Below, piece by piece: positions 32,905-45,258 of a stretch of DNA of 64,000 nucleotides. Within the stretch, counting starts at the first letter, position 1, and each line of letters begins with the position of its first letter. The notes under the pieces were generated by a model. It made no database searches. It saw only the letters and a program-made list of their open reading frames with translations, and had not been told where the DNA came from. The stretch is taken from assembly GCF_004193775.1 (NCBI RefSeq), contig NC_041005.1:18695865-18759864 (forward strand). The letters run 5' to 3'. Position numbers and translations under genes: made by a program. Origin of the DNA: Glycine soja. Its lineage: Eukaryota > Streptophyta > Magnoliopsida > Fabales > Fabaceae.

Positions 32905-33618
32905 CTGCAACACAATTAGCATCTACAGATCAGATCAGATCTCTAAGCATATGAATCCAACTTTTCAAACTTCAAATAATTCCTTATTCCTAGTTAAGAA
33001 AATTGGTTAACATTGTAATTTGTAAAAGCTGTTTCAGCTAAAAGGCCAATAAATTTGGATGACAAACATCTCTCTATTCTTTTCTTTTGGATACCTATTT
33101 GCAACTTGATTTTAGTTGGATTAAGTAATGATTTTAAGTGTAAGAAATCACTAATACGACAAAAATTAACAGGATAGACGACAATGACAATAACCAAACA
33201 CAACAGTGAGAATGAAACAAATCCAAATCAACTCACAGTTAAACTGATCTTCAAAATCACCATATTCATGAAAATCAGACAAGTAATGTTTTCCGTTCAG
33301 TTATTATTCAATCTACATAAAATTTGGAAGTCCAATCCTTACAAATGAAATCTTAAAACCACCAAAACTCTTAACATACAAACCAACATGAAGATTACAA
33401 ATTACATTCAAGTGATTTCGCAGCATTGTTGAGAGATGATAAGACCAGGTGCTGAGGAAAATAGTAAGCATGGACTAGAAAAAGATGTCAAGGCATCAAA
33501 GAATCTTAACCAAGAGGCACATGGTTGCTACTTGCTGCATGAATTGCCAATTCCAAGATTCCATGCATAGCTAAAAATACAAGTCAAATACACACTAAAG
33601 CCAATGCAACAAAAATGA
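32905..33618 (-). other. Nudix intron 1, part next to exon 2
   Basis: AT-rich non-coding intron sequence. 33614-33618 is the AATGA target site of the gypsy element. Confidence 0.6.
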
Positions 33619-33940
33619 TGATATGGAGCAAAGCTGAAGGATCCACGTGTCCTGCGGTTGCTGAAGGACGCGTGTCTGTCACCAAGGGAGCCTTGGATTA
33701 GTTAGTTAGTTAGTACCGTTTTCTGTTGAGGAAAAGCTGTTAGGATTGGTTGTTAGTAACAGCTTTATATAGCCAATTCGTTTTCTTGATGCATTCATTC
33801 CATTACTCGTAAAACATTCTTCTCTGTATCTTTGATCTAATTCAATAGAACCTCTCGAAACCTTTTCTCTTTCAAGGTTTCCTATTCCTCTTAGTTCTTC
33901 GGTTAATCTTCTTCCCCTAGAACTATCTTTTCTCTTATCA
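33619..33940 (+). repeat. 5' LTR of the gypsy element
   Basis: TGATATGGAG...TCTCTTATCA. TATA-like TTTATATAG near 33765. Contains GTTAGTTAGTTAG. Followed by AC and TGGTATCAGCA (33943-33953), the tRNA-Met-type primer site. Confidence 0.9.
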
Positions 33941-33975
33941 ACTGGTATCAGCATGTACCTTCCACCTGATCAGCA

Positions 33976-36900
33976 ATGGCGGAGAATACACGTTCAGCGA
34001 CGACATTAAAGGAGGTTGAAGATCGAGTTGCAGCTAGGCTGGAAACACGTCTCATCGAGTTAGCGGGTAATATTCAGAAGGCGCTTGGAGATTCTTTGAA
34101 GGATTCACAGCAAGAATTGGTCAAGAACACGCAAGAACATAACGCTCCTTCTTTGAGCTCAGGTCCAATCCCTCGCGGTGAACATTCTCTTAATCTTCAA
34201 TACAATTGTGGCACTAGGTTAGCTCGCATTGATTTTCCCAGATTCAATGGCAAGAAGGTTCATCAATGGATTTATTAAGCTGAAAATTACTTTTCCATTG
34301 ATCATACACCGAATGATTACAAGGTCAAGATTGCTATCATTCATCTTGAAGGGAAAGCCCTTCAATGGCATATTGCATTCATGAAATCTGTTCATTCCTT
34401 TCCTGTTAGTGATTGGTATGAATATACCCAATTGTTAGGTGAAGTTTTTGATGACCCTATGGCGAAGTTGATGAAAATACGACAAATTGGGTCTGTGGAG
34501 GAGTATCACGAGGCTTTTGATTGCATCATTTCACGTTTGCAATTATCGGATGACCATATTTTGAGCTGTTTTTTAGGTGGGTTAAAGAAGGAGATCCAGA
34601 TGCTTGTCAGAATGTTTCAACCAAATTCTGTGAGAAGGGCCTTTACCTTAGCTAAAATGTACGAAGCTTCCAGCTCCCAATCTATTCCTTCTGCTACTTT
34701 TGTCAAACAAAATAAGTCCACTACAAACAACAAGTCCTTGTTGGGTGAAAAACCTATAGATTCGGGTTCCACAAATAAAGGGGCAGAAAAGACTACCACT
34801 AGACCTGGTAGAAGCTTAAGTCCCGCTTACAAGGCGGAAAGGAGAGAAAAAGGTTTATGCTACTTCTGTTCTGTGATGAAGTTTTTTCTCCTGCCCATAG
34901 TCAGACACATAAGAAACTTCAGCTACAAGTTCTGGAGATTGATGATGCTGACCCTACTCCTATAGAACTTGAAGAGGCAGTAATTCCTAGTGAGTCAGAT
35001 GTTTCTGAACCTCAAATCTCAATGAATGCTCTTACTAGTGTTGCTAACTTCAGAACTATGCGTGTGACTGGTTATCATAAGAAGAGGGCTTTGCACATAC
35101 TTATTGACCGCAGAAGTACACATAACTTCCTAGATATCAACATGGCAAAGAAGTTGGGTTGTCCAATAACTTCCATGGATGTTGTGAATGTGGTGGTTGC
35201 AGATGGCACAAAGTTGCAGATTACTTCAGTCACCAACAACTTCTCCTGGACTCTTCAGCAAAGAACTTTCAGCTCAGATATGCTACTTATTTCCCTGGGC
35301 TGTTGTGACCTTGTTTTGGGAATTGAGTGGCTAGTTAAGTTAGGAAACATTACTTGGAACTTTAACAAGTTAACCATGGAATTTCATGTTCAGGGTAAAA
35401 GGCATGTTTTAAGAGGAGCAACTAATGGTGGTTTACAAACAGCCAGGAAGCAACACTTACAGAAAACACTTTCTGATGGGGTTCATTTAGCGATGCTACA
35501 GCTATGCACTGAGGAGGAGTCCTTACTTCAGGCCCTAACCACTCATGCAGATCAGCCTTCAGTTCCTCCTTCTATCCAACAACTTTTGGATCACTTCAGT
35601 GATATTTTCTAAGAGCCTACCAAGTGACCACCATCTAGGGAACTACATGATCATAAGATACCATTGTTGGAAGGCACAAATCCTGTTAACAAGAGATCAT
35701 ACAGGTATGCCAAGCATCAAAAAGACATTATTGATGGCTTGATTCAGGAATACCTTAAGTCTGGCATAATTCAGCATAGTAGTAGTCCTATTGCTAGTCC
35801 TGTTGTGTTGGTTGGGAAAAAGGATGGGTCATGGAGACTATGTGTTGATTATAGAGAGTTAAACAAGGCCACCATCAAGAAAAAGTTTCTTATTCCTTTA
35901 GTAGATGATTTACTGGATGAGCTGCATGGTTCCCACATTTTTTCAAAAATTGATTTACGAGCTGGGTACAATCAAGTAAGGATGGCTATTTGTGACATTC
36001 CTAAGACTGCATTCAGAACACATGGTGGTCATTTTGAATACCTTGTCATGCCATTTGGCCTCACAAATGCTCCTGCAACCTTTCAAGGCCTTATGAATGT
36101 TGTTTTCAAACAATTCCTGAGAAAATTTTTGCTAGTTTTCTTTGATGATATTCTCATCTACAGCAAGTCTTTAGATGATCATGTCATACATCTACAACAG
36201 GTACTTTCTACTATGAGGGCTAATTCCTTATTTGCTAAGCATTCTAAATGCTACTCCACCTGTCCCTAAGGTGGAGTATTTGGGGTACTTTATAAGTGGA
36301 AAAGGGGTTGCCACAGATTTTGCTAAAATTGAGGCAATGACATCTTGGCCTCTGCTTCAATCATTAAAGCAACTGAGAGGATTTTTGGGTCTTGCCGGGT
36401 ATTATCGAAGATTTGTTCCTAAGTTTGGCATTGTGGCTAAACCATTGAATGAGATGCTACAAAAAGATAGTTTTGTTTGGTCTACTGCAAAATTAGCCTT
36501 CCAGCATTTAAAACAGTTGCTTTCTTCTACTCCGGTCTTAGCTCTTCCTAAGTTTTCCAAGGAATTTGTGGTTGAAGTAGATGCCTCAGGCTTTGGTATA
36601 GGGGCAGTTTTAATGCAAGACTCTCATCCCATTGCCTACATCAGCAGGACACTAAACAAGCAACATCAATCTCTATCTACCTATGAAAAAGAGCTTTTGG
36701 CAGTGGTCTTTGCAGTTCAGAAATGGAGACATTATTTACTGCCTAATCGTTTTGTTATCAAGACTGACCATAGTAGCTTGAAGTTATCCTGGAGCAGAAG
36801 CTTTCAACAGTGTTCCAACAAAAATGGTTGGTCAAGCTCATGGAGTTTGATTTCTCTATTGAGTATAGGCAAGGCAAGGAGAACGTGGTAGCAAATGCTC

Positions 36901-38401
36901 TTTCTAGAGTGGAGACTATGGAATGTCAGGCCCTTATCACTCATCAGATCCAATCTGATCTGCTTGAGAGAATTAAGCTCACTTGGTCCACTGATCCTCA
37001 TCTTCAGAAGTTGATCTCTGATTTACAATATTCTGCTACATCTCACAAATATTATTCTTGGCTCAATGGTGAGCTCAGAAGAAAAGGGAAGTTGGTAGTG
37101 GGCTAGGATCCTACACTCAGACATGATTTACTTACTTCAGTCCATACCTCTGCTGTTGGGGGTCATTCTGGCCGAAATGCTACTTAGCAAAGGGTTAGGT
37201 TTGTCCTTTATTGGAAGGGATTGCTTAGAGATATTCAATTGTTTATACAGCAGTGTCTCACTTGTCAGCAGTGCAAATATGATATTGTAGCTTCTCCTGG
37301 GCTTTTTCAACCTTTACCTATCCCTGGCCATGTGTGGCAACATATTACAATGGATTTCATCAAGGGTCTTCCTGATTCTGCTGGTAAACAGGTCATTTTC
37401 GTTGTGGTTGATAGACTCAGTAAAGCTGCTCATTTCATGTCCTTAATCCATCCATATACAGCTGCTACAGTGGCTCAATCCTTCCTTGATCATGTTTTTA
37501 AGTTGCATGGATTTCTTGACACTATTACAAGTGACAGAGACAGTTTTCATTAGTCAATTCTGGTAGGAATTCATGAGTCTTTACGAGGTTCAGTTGCAAT
37601 TTTCCACCTCTTATTACCCAGAAACAGATGGGCAGACTAAGGTTGTTAATAGGTGTTTGGAGACTTATCTTCGGTGTATGTGTTCAGATAGACCTCATCA
37701 TTGGGTTCATTGGCTCTCTTTAGCTGAATGGTGGTACAACACTACCTTCCATACTTCTGCCCAGGCTACTCCCCATGAAATTGTATATAGCCAGCCTCCT
37801 CCCATTTCATTGCCTTACCTTCCCGGTGAATCCAAGGTTGCTTTGGTGGATTGAAGCCTTAGCAAGAGGGAGGAAATGCTTAGAATTCTGAAGTTTCATT
37901 TATAGCGAGCCCAAAATCGTATGAAGCAACTTGCTGATAAGCACAGATCTGAAAGACACTTTGCCATTGGTGACCTTGTTTTTTGTCAAGCTTCATTCTT
38001 ACAGACAAGTTTCTGTTGCACAGAGGGCCAATGCTAAGCTCAGTCCTAGATACTTTGGTCCCTTTCAAGTGGTTGATCGTGTGGGTGCTGTTGCTTATAA
38101 GCTTGCTTTGCCTACTTCTTCTCGCATACACAATGTGTTTCATGTTTCCCAGTTGAAGAGACACTTCACTGCTGCTGATTCAAGTCCTACACTTCCTGAT
38201 TTTTCTGCTGACAGCTCTAGTCTTAAAGAACCAGAGGCCATTTTGGATCGGATGATGGTTAGGAGAAGAGGTCAAGCTGTGACCAAGGTTTTAGTCAAGT
38301 GGAAACATCACTTGCCTGAGGATTCCACATGGGAGTTCTACTATGATCTCAAGAAGCGGTTTCCTTCTTTTCATCCTTTTTTTTTTGGTCAGCAAAATTA
38401 A
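33976..38401 (+). pseudogene. Gypsy gag-pol with chromodomain, degenerate
   Basis: Starts MAENTRSATTLKEVEDR. Gag has FPRFNGKKVHQWIY, an in-frame TAA (about 34276), then AENYFSID and a truncated zinc motif (CYFCDE). Protease: the expected DSG triad reads DRR (ILIDRRSTHNF, about 35101), so it is inactive even apart from frame breaks. RT (35664-36269): SPVVLVGKKDGSWRLCVDYR, MPFGLTNAPATFQ, catalytic FFDDIL. RNase H: VEVDASGFGIGAVL, YEKELLAVV, KTDHSSLK. Integrase: QCLTCQQCK, MDF, TSDRDSFH, PETDGQTKVVNRCLE. Chromodomain: VKWKHHLPEDSTWE (38290-38345). Frameshifts near 34866, 35610, 36250 and 36790, with stops near 37104, 37186 and 37551. The LINE is inserted six codons before the original stop. Confidence 0.92.
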
Positions 38402-38563
38402 TATATATTGATATATGAGGGAGTACCAAAGGTACTATAGATACAAGAGTATGTAAGTAAGGCTGGTAAATCCTCATATCAGGCTGAATACAGACTGATA
38501 GGAGCTTACTAGCCTACTACAAAGCGACAAAAATTATAAAACCACAGCTGGTATCACCCTAGT

Positions 38564-41500
38564 TTACAGAAAACCAGCTGGTAGATTGCTAGACCAATAG
38601 TTGAAATGCATTGTAAAATTTTCCTCCATTGTTCTGAACCATGTCCATGCCAAAAACAGTGCATCTTCCAGCAACTTACTGCCATTGAATGGAGCATTCA
38701 TGAAAATAACCTTATTTCTATGTTGCCAAATGGACCAATTTAGAGCTACCCACCAACATTTCCACCTATTGTATTTCTTCCCACCTTTCATCCCATTGTT
38801 GTGCTGCAGAAAGTGGTGCCTTGGATTTATAGGATATGCCCCCGAGGTTCCTATCCATGATAGGGATTCCCACCAAAAATGTTGTGTTTTGCTGCAGTCA
38901 AAGAAGAGATGAGATGCAGTTTCCTCCTTAATACTGCAGAAAGGACACAGGCTGTCATTTATATCAATTTTCCTTCTCCGCAGATTAGACTTAGTCGGTA
39001 ATCTATCTCTAATTAACCTTCAAGCAAAAATTGATGCTTTCGCTGGGATCTTTACCTTTCATAAGTCCTTGAATATATCATCCATGTTTCCCTCCTCTGA
39101 GTTCCCTTGGAGCAGAATGTAGGCACTCCTAGAAGAGTAGTAACCATTGGGTTCAGGTTTCCATACCGAGCTGTCTGCTGCGTGTTGTTGTAGTGCAGTA
39201 TGAGATATATCTTCCAAAAAACCTACAGCTGAGGCTACCTCATTGTCAAATAGGGGCCTTCTCCAAGAAAGGTTCCATTCCCATGCTGAATTTGTGAAGC
39301 TCCCCATTTGCAGAATTAATTTTTGTTGCTGGTGGGATATCTGATATAGCCTAGGGTATTTCAGCATTAGTGGTTGACCAATTCCAGTCCAGCGATCCTC
39401 CCAGAAATGAATTTTATCCCCACACCCCACCCTCCATATTGTTCCCTCTTGAAGTACATTATTGAATTGTTGGTCATGGATCACCGCCATCAAATCCTGC
39501 CACCACACTGACTCATTGTTGACCCTTTTAGCATCCACCGGTGATCTCCACCCACCATACTTAGAAGCCAATATTCTAGCCCACAGCTCCTTGTTTTGGT
39601 GAAATAAATCCCATCTCCACTTCCCAAGAAGAGCTTTGTTGAAGGTCCTTATGTCTTTTATACCCAGGCCCCCTTTTTGTTTTGGGAGGCAGATAGTTTC
39701 CCATTTGACCCACGCTATTTTCCTTTGCTCCGATCCTCCTCCCCATAAAAAGCTGCACTGGATTCCAATGAGCTTATCTGCTACTTTTCTGGGCAACCTG
39801 AAAAAAAAGAGAAAATAAATGGGGATCGATGAAAGGGTAGACTGAATAAGGGTCACTCTCCCCCCAAAGGATAGATGACATTGTTTCCATCTAGCTAACT
39901 TCCTCTCGCACTTTCTAATTATCGGATCCCACAGCTCACTACGCCTTGGGTTTGCCCCAATGGGGATACCCAAATATTTAAAAGGCAAGGAGAGAATTCT
40001 GCAGTTCAGCAGCTTCTCTCGCCCATTGTTCAGATTTTCCCACTGCACCAAAACAGCTTTTCGCATAATTAATTTTAAGACCAGAAGCCTGTTCAAATCC
40101 CCTCAGAATTGATTTGATGGTGATGACATTTTGCAAAGATGCCTCAACAAAAAATATGGTGTCATCAGCATATTGTAGAATGCTGACTGGAACGTTGTCT
40201 TTCCCAACTAGAAATTCAAAAAATAGATTCTTTTTGACTGCCTCTCTCATAAGTCCGGTTAGACCTTCCGCTGCAATATTAAACAGCAAAGGAGCCAGTG
40301 GATCGCCTTGTCGAAGGCCTCTTTGCAGAGTAAATTTAGAGGTTAGGCTTCCGTTTACCAAAACCGAAACTGAAGCAGATTTGAGACAGTCGTGGATCCA
40401 TTGGATCCACTTATTGCAGAAGCCTATTCCGAGCAACATGTATAATAGGTAGTCCCACAAAATAGAATCATAAGCCCTTTCAAAATCAACTTTGAACACC
40501 AGACAGCTTGTGGCCCCTTTTTGCTTCCTCTACCACTTCATTAACAGTAACCACACTATGCAGCATCTGCCTACCTTCTATGAAAGCAGATTGTCTTTCA
40601 TCTATGAGGGTTGGCAATACTTTCTTCAGCCTATTTGATAACAGTTTAGACACAATCTTATACACGTAGCCAATAAGAGAGATAGGTCTAAAATCATTTA
40701 GGCTCTGAGGCTCGGGCACCTTAGGTACTAGGGAAATAAAAGAGGCATTGCTTCCCTTTGGGAAAATTCCGTTTGCATGGAATTCATCAAGGAACCGGAG
40801 GAAGTCCGATTTCAAAGGTTGCCAGAATTGCTTTATAAATTTAAAATTAAGTTCATCCGGGCCTGGACTTTTCTCACAACCACAATCCCAAACCGCCCTC
40901 CTTATTTCTTCCTCATTAAAACTTTCCACCAGCAGCTGACTTTCCTGTTGTCCCACAGTATTAAAACTGATCCCATTCAGTTGTGGTCTGCACTGGTGGG
41001 AGTCTTGGAATCTCTGCTGGAAGAACCTGTGGATTTCCGCTTTCACTCAAGCTGGTTCATTAACCCAGGAGCCATCAATAATCACTCCATTCACAGCATT
41101 GTGTCTACGGTTAGAATTGAGCACCAAGTGGAAGTACCGGGAGTTACAATCCCCCTCTTTGATCCATTTTGACCTTGCTTTCTGCCTCACTAATGATTCA
41201 TACGATTGGGCTGCTGCCCAAAGGTCCTATTGCAGCTGTTTCCTTCGCATATTCTCTTGGTCAGTTAATTGCCTGTCAGCTGTATCGCTTTCCAGCTTAT
41301 TCAGTTCGAGCTCAAGGGTCTGGACTTTCTTAAACGTGTCGCCAAAGTGCTCCTTGTTCCAGGACCTCAGCCTCACTTTAAGCCGCTTGATCTTTTCTTT
41401 TAAAACATAACCTCCCCACCCCCCTAGATGCGTCTGTGACCAGCAGTCATGAACTATTTTCGAGAATGACTTATCCTTGAGCCAGCAATCAAGAACACGG

Positions 41501-42150
41501 AATGGTTTGGGTCCCCAATCCACGGATTTGGAGGTGAGTAGAACAGGACAGTGATCAGAGAAGTTCCTGTCCAAAATGAATTGTGTGCTTACTGGCCATT
41601 TAGAGAACCATTCAGCTGATACAAAGGTTCTGTCCAGTTTACTCTTGGCAGCTCCATTTGGTCTAAACCAAGTGTATTTTCTCCCCACACATGGTGGCTC
41701 TTCGACTTCAAGATCCGCTATCCAGTCATTGAACTCGCTAATAATTCTGTCATCCACCACTCTCTGAGAAAGGCCCACCCTCTCTAAAGGACTTCTAACG
41801 TTATTAAAGTCACCCATCAGGCACCATAAGACATTTGGGCACAAGATTTTTTGCTGCCTAAGGGATTCCCAGAGAACTCTTTTATTCTGAGTATCACAGG
41901 GAGCATAGACATTAATTATACACACGTTCTGGGCTTCGTTGATCCATGTGCCTTCCAACAAAATAAATCCCCTGCCTGTTACTTTTCTTTCTACTTTAAA
42001 TCTTTTGTCATTCCAGATACATAATAAGCCCCCTGCAGTATTTTCTGCAGGATGCATTTCCCAGCTTACATCATCATCTCCCCATAGAGCTTGACAAAGT
42101 GATTTGTCAATACGATCTCTCTTTGTCTCCTGCAATGAGAGAATATTCAT
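38564..42150 (-). pseudogene. LINE ORF2: endonuclease, reverse transcriptase, zf-RVT; inactivated
   Basis: Starts at ATG 42150 (MNILSLQETKRDRIDK) overlapping the ORF1 stop. APE endonuclease: LQETK, NVYAP, GDFNNVR, YTWFRPNG, DHCPVLL. RT: SPGPDELNFKF, DFRPISLIGYVYKI, FEGRAYDS-like FERAYDS, LRQGDPLAPLLFN and the catalytic YADDTIFF (about 40175). C-terminus: KYLGIPIGANPRRSEL, then zf-RVT CPFC..KEETASHLFFDC, ending at 38564. Stops at about 41227 and 41047, frameshifts near 40490 and 40010, and a stop at 39059 make it non-functional. Confidence 0.9.
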
Positions 42151-44215
42151 GAGGCAAATATCCTATTACCCGGCTTCTCTGCCTCTTTTCTATCTCTGTT
42201 CTCCAAGGCCCGGAAACTTTCAATGATGCTGTCATGATTCATGTCGCAGGTCATCCCCAATTTCTTTACCATGCTCCAATGGTGTTCTACTTCCTGAAGA
42301 TGGTATGAGGTAGACACGGGGGAAGTCTCTAAGGTTACTTTGGGTTGTTGAGATACTGCATTGGTGTAATTAGATAGGTCCAGATTCATAAGCCCAGTAT
42401 CGGCAGCATGAGGAGCCAAGATACACGTGACCTTATCTTCCGTTAAATTCCTGTCCACACTATTTAAAATCATTTTCTTTTTGTACCAACTGCCTCTAGA
42501 GTATACCTTCCATGTTCCAGGGGTTTCAGACGTCTTATTAGTTGGGCTAGGACATTGTTGTGATATATCATCAACAGCATCATTGATATTAGCTAGGCCC
42601 AAATTCGAAGGCCCAATATCAACATCACAAGATGCAAGGGATATATTAAAGTCATTAGGGCCAGCTTGCTCTCCACGGGCGACACTTGTATTACGCAAAT
42701 CAGAGGGTATTGCCAGCTGTGGCCCTCTGTAGGCACCCTTATCTAGTGCCTGACATCTTCCTATAGGGTCAACGTTACCCAAATAGTGAGGATCTCCTAC
42801 CTTGGTCTGCTCATCCCTAATCCCGACAGCTGACTTCCTTTCTTCTCTGGCTATTTCCTCTTTCTCGCAATCCTCCTCTATCTCCACAGTGGAACGTGCC
42901 TTTGAAAACTTTCCATTTAGAGCTCCTGAGGCTGACGCACCTAATTGATTAGCGGTACAGCACGTGCCAGGGTTATTATCCACTGGTTCGACGACTGTTA
43001 TGAGACCGTTGGTAGGTTGCCCATCGGGCAAAAGCGATTTTCCCCTAACCTCTCCCACGACGGCGAAGTTTCCGTCGATCCCTGGTGGTGCTTTGTCGGT
43101 GCCCAGGGCTCCCTCATCATTCAGGTTGGTGCCGTCAATGTCGCCATCGAACGAGGATATCTCCTCCGAAGAGCCAAAGCTGCTACGGCCATAGCAGGTA
43201 CACTTTCTAAAATTAGGCGTTGCTTCTTCAACTATGTGGACCTGGTGTGCCTCACCGCTGATATGAAGGTTCACCGTGTGCTGAAGTGAGGGCCTCCATG
43301 GGGTCCTGATGAGCACCCTCGCCCGGTCCAGCCTTCGGAGCTCCTCCACGTCGTCATCCACCTCCACTAGGTCACCTATGGCGGCTACAATCTTACGGAT
43401 ATTTTCAATGTCCCATGCGACTAATGGGATCAAGTTAATATGTGGCCCGTTCTGATATTGGGATTCCATTTCTCCAAAGAGTAAAATGGCGTCGTTCCAC
43501 GCTGGGCTTCCTCGTTAACCATCTCTTCTGCCTTGGTATCTGAAAGACCAAGGAGTAGGGTCATATCGTCCCCTAAGTACTTGGGTACAATCTCTGCTCC
43601 TAGTTCCCAGGACAACTCGTCCTCAACTTTGTCAAAGCTCGACATATTCTTTAGTCGTCCCACCCACGCCTCGAAGAACCACGGTTTTATTCCCTCCAGG
43701 ATGTCGATGTATGCTGATGATTGGGACCAGACTTGTCCAGAGCTTGCATTCTCTACATTTCGCCTTTGCTTAGGGATCCGTATGTCTCTGTGCAGGACAA
43801 TTGCGTACGACGGCGCTGGGGCCCTCTGATGACCAAGTGGTAGTTGAGGTGGTGGCAAGTGTTGGCTGCCACCCTCCCCCTGGGATTTGGACTCTGTTTT
43901 TCTAGGCGCTGGTCTCCCCATTTCTCTAGCGTATTTCTGGACGTTCACATATAACTTCAGGCCGCCCACTACGAGGTTATCTAGCTGCCTCTCTAGTGCA
44001 AGAACATCGAAGACCCCCTTGAACCTCACAAAACCATACCTTCTGCCCATTTTGTTTCTCTTTTTAGAAATAAAGAGCTCCCTAACATCCCCCCATCTTT
44101 TGAAATGAAACCAGAGGTCCTTCTCCATAGCATCCTCAGGAAACCTCGTGAAGTAAAAAGTTGATATGTCTGTTCTCTCCCTCCAAGTATTGCGTGCATG
44201 GTGGAAATGCTGCAT
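42147..44215 (-). pseudogene. LINE ORF1, RRM-type nucleic-acid-binding protein, frameshifted
   Basis: Minus strand from 44215: an RRM with FYFTRFPEDAMEKDLWFHFK, the RNP1-like RYGFVRFKG, then Pro/Gln-rich linker and LEKWNPNIRTG. Near 43450 the frame changes; PLVAWDIENIRKIVAAIGD continues in the second frame to TGA at 42149-42147. It probably was one protein of about 680 residues. It packages LINE RNA (family knowledge). It overlaps ORF2 by four bases (ATGA). Confidence 0.8.
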
Positions 44216-44299
44216 GGGCTTGGTACCGGCGAAGCTTCGCCTAGGATCCTCCCTACCCCGCTCCTACCGTCTCGTTTTTCTGAACATGACTCTTACCCA

Positions 44300-44370
44300 C
44301 TCGCCATCACTCTCTCTCTCCCCAACTCTCTCTCTCTCCCTCTCTCTTTCTCTCTCTCTCTCTCTCCCTC
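44300..44370. repeat. CT/GA microsatellite at the LINE 5' end
   Basis: Nearly pure CTCT runs on the plus strand (GA on the minus, sense, strand). Length variation is likely. It forms the 5' untranslated part of the LINE. Confidence 0.85.
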
Positions 44371-44429
44371 CCACTCATGTTTCCTTCTTTTCATCCTCGA
44401 GGACAAGGATAGTTTTGAGGGGGTGAGAT

Positions 44430-44642
44430 TGATATGGAGTAAAGCTGAAGGATCCACGTGTCCTGCGGTTACTGAAGGACATGAGTCTGTCACTAAGGGA
44501 GCCTTTATATAGCCAATTCGTTTTTCTGATGCATTCATTCCATTACTTGTAACCTCTCGAAACCTTTTCTCTTTCAAGGTTTCCTGTTCCTCTTAGTTCT
44601 TCGGTTAATCTTCTTCCCCTAGAACTATCTTTTCTCTCATTA
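44430..44642 (+). repeat. 3' LTR of the gypsy element, internally deleted
   Basis: 213 bp, starts TGATATGGAG and ends CTCATTA (diverged from CTTATCA). It lacks the GTTAGTTAG block and the ACATTCTTCTCTG block of the 5' LTR. Preceded by TTTTGAGGGGGTGAGAT, the polypurine tract. Confidence 0.9.
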
Positions 44643-44647
44643 AATGA

Positions 44648-45258
44648 CTATTTCAATTGCAAGACAAAACATCACAAAAAATCTATATTCCATATCTTCC
44701 ACTCCTTGCCCTATGACCAAACACAATGGTAATTAAACCAAAAAAAAAAAAAAAACGATCTATCACAAATGACTCCACAATACAAAAAAAAAAACAGAAA
44801 CCTAATCAGTGAGAAAATCAATACACCGTTTTTTCCATAAAACCCCTACAAAATCCCATTTCTTTTACACCGACCTAATTGATAAATGAATTAATAAATA
44901 AAAATAGTCTTTATATATATATAAGAAAACTACTACCCATTTGGTGAATATCAAACTTGGCTAGCCTATGAATTATACAACATACATATGCAACAGAGTA
45001 ACGAAACAATCAACCCACTTTCGCCTCAAGCATTGGGCTTAACCGTGTTTTTAATTTCGGTAAAATGAGTCATCTTTGATTTAGTCCAGACATCTAAAAT
45101 CATAACTTTTCATTTCTATATTCTTTAAATACCAAACTTTCCTCCTCAAAACCAAAAATTATGATATTAAAACCCGGGAATGAAATTAAGTGCGACATTT
45201 TTCAAAAACTAAAAGCAAAGTTAATTCAAAAAGAAAAAAAAAAGTGAAGCACACGAAC
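44648..45258 (-). other. Nudix intron 1, part next to exon 1
   Basis: AT-rich intron sequence with A-runs (44738-44754; 44785-44794); begins at the donor GTTCGTGTGC (45258). No feature besides the gypsy target site. Confidence 0.6.

Larger units (their letters stand above)
38378..44378 (-). mobile_element. Full-length LINE, 6.0 kb, nested in the gypsy element
   Basis: On the minus strand it runs from 44378 (5') to a short A tract at 38386-38378, preceded by TTTGCTGACC. It is flanked by an exact 19-bp duplication GTTTCCTTCTTTTCATCCT (38359-38377; 44379-44397) that is gypsy coding sequence. The 5' region is a GA-rich microsatellite, followed by ORF1 and ORF2. It is the same family as the truncated copy at 31061-32784. 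Its strand is the same as the Nudix gene. Confidence 0.93.
33619..44642 (+). mobile_element. Ty3/gypsy chromovirus-type retrotransposon, 11.0 kb including a nested LINE
   Basis: Flanked by the exact 5-bp duplication AATGA (33614-33618; 44643-44647). 5' LTR 33619-33940 (322 bp) and 3' LTR 44430-44642 (213 bp) share TGATATGGAG starts; the 3' copy has lost two internal blocks (about 71 and 37 bp). It has a tRNA-Met-type primer site, gag-pol in the order protease-RT-RNase H-integrase-chromodomain, and a G-rich purine tract before the 3' LTR. Without the LINE it would be about 5.0 kb. It sits in intron 1 of the Nudix gene, antisense to it. Confidence 0.93.

Noticed and set aside
42427..43829. Plus-strand frames across the LINE ORF1 region
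   Set aside because: Antisense shadows of LINE coding sequence.
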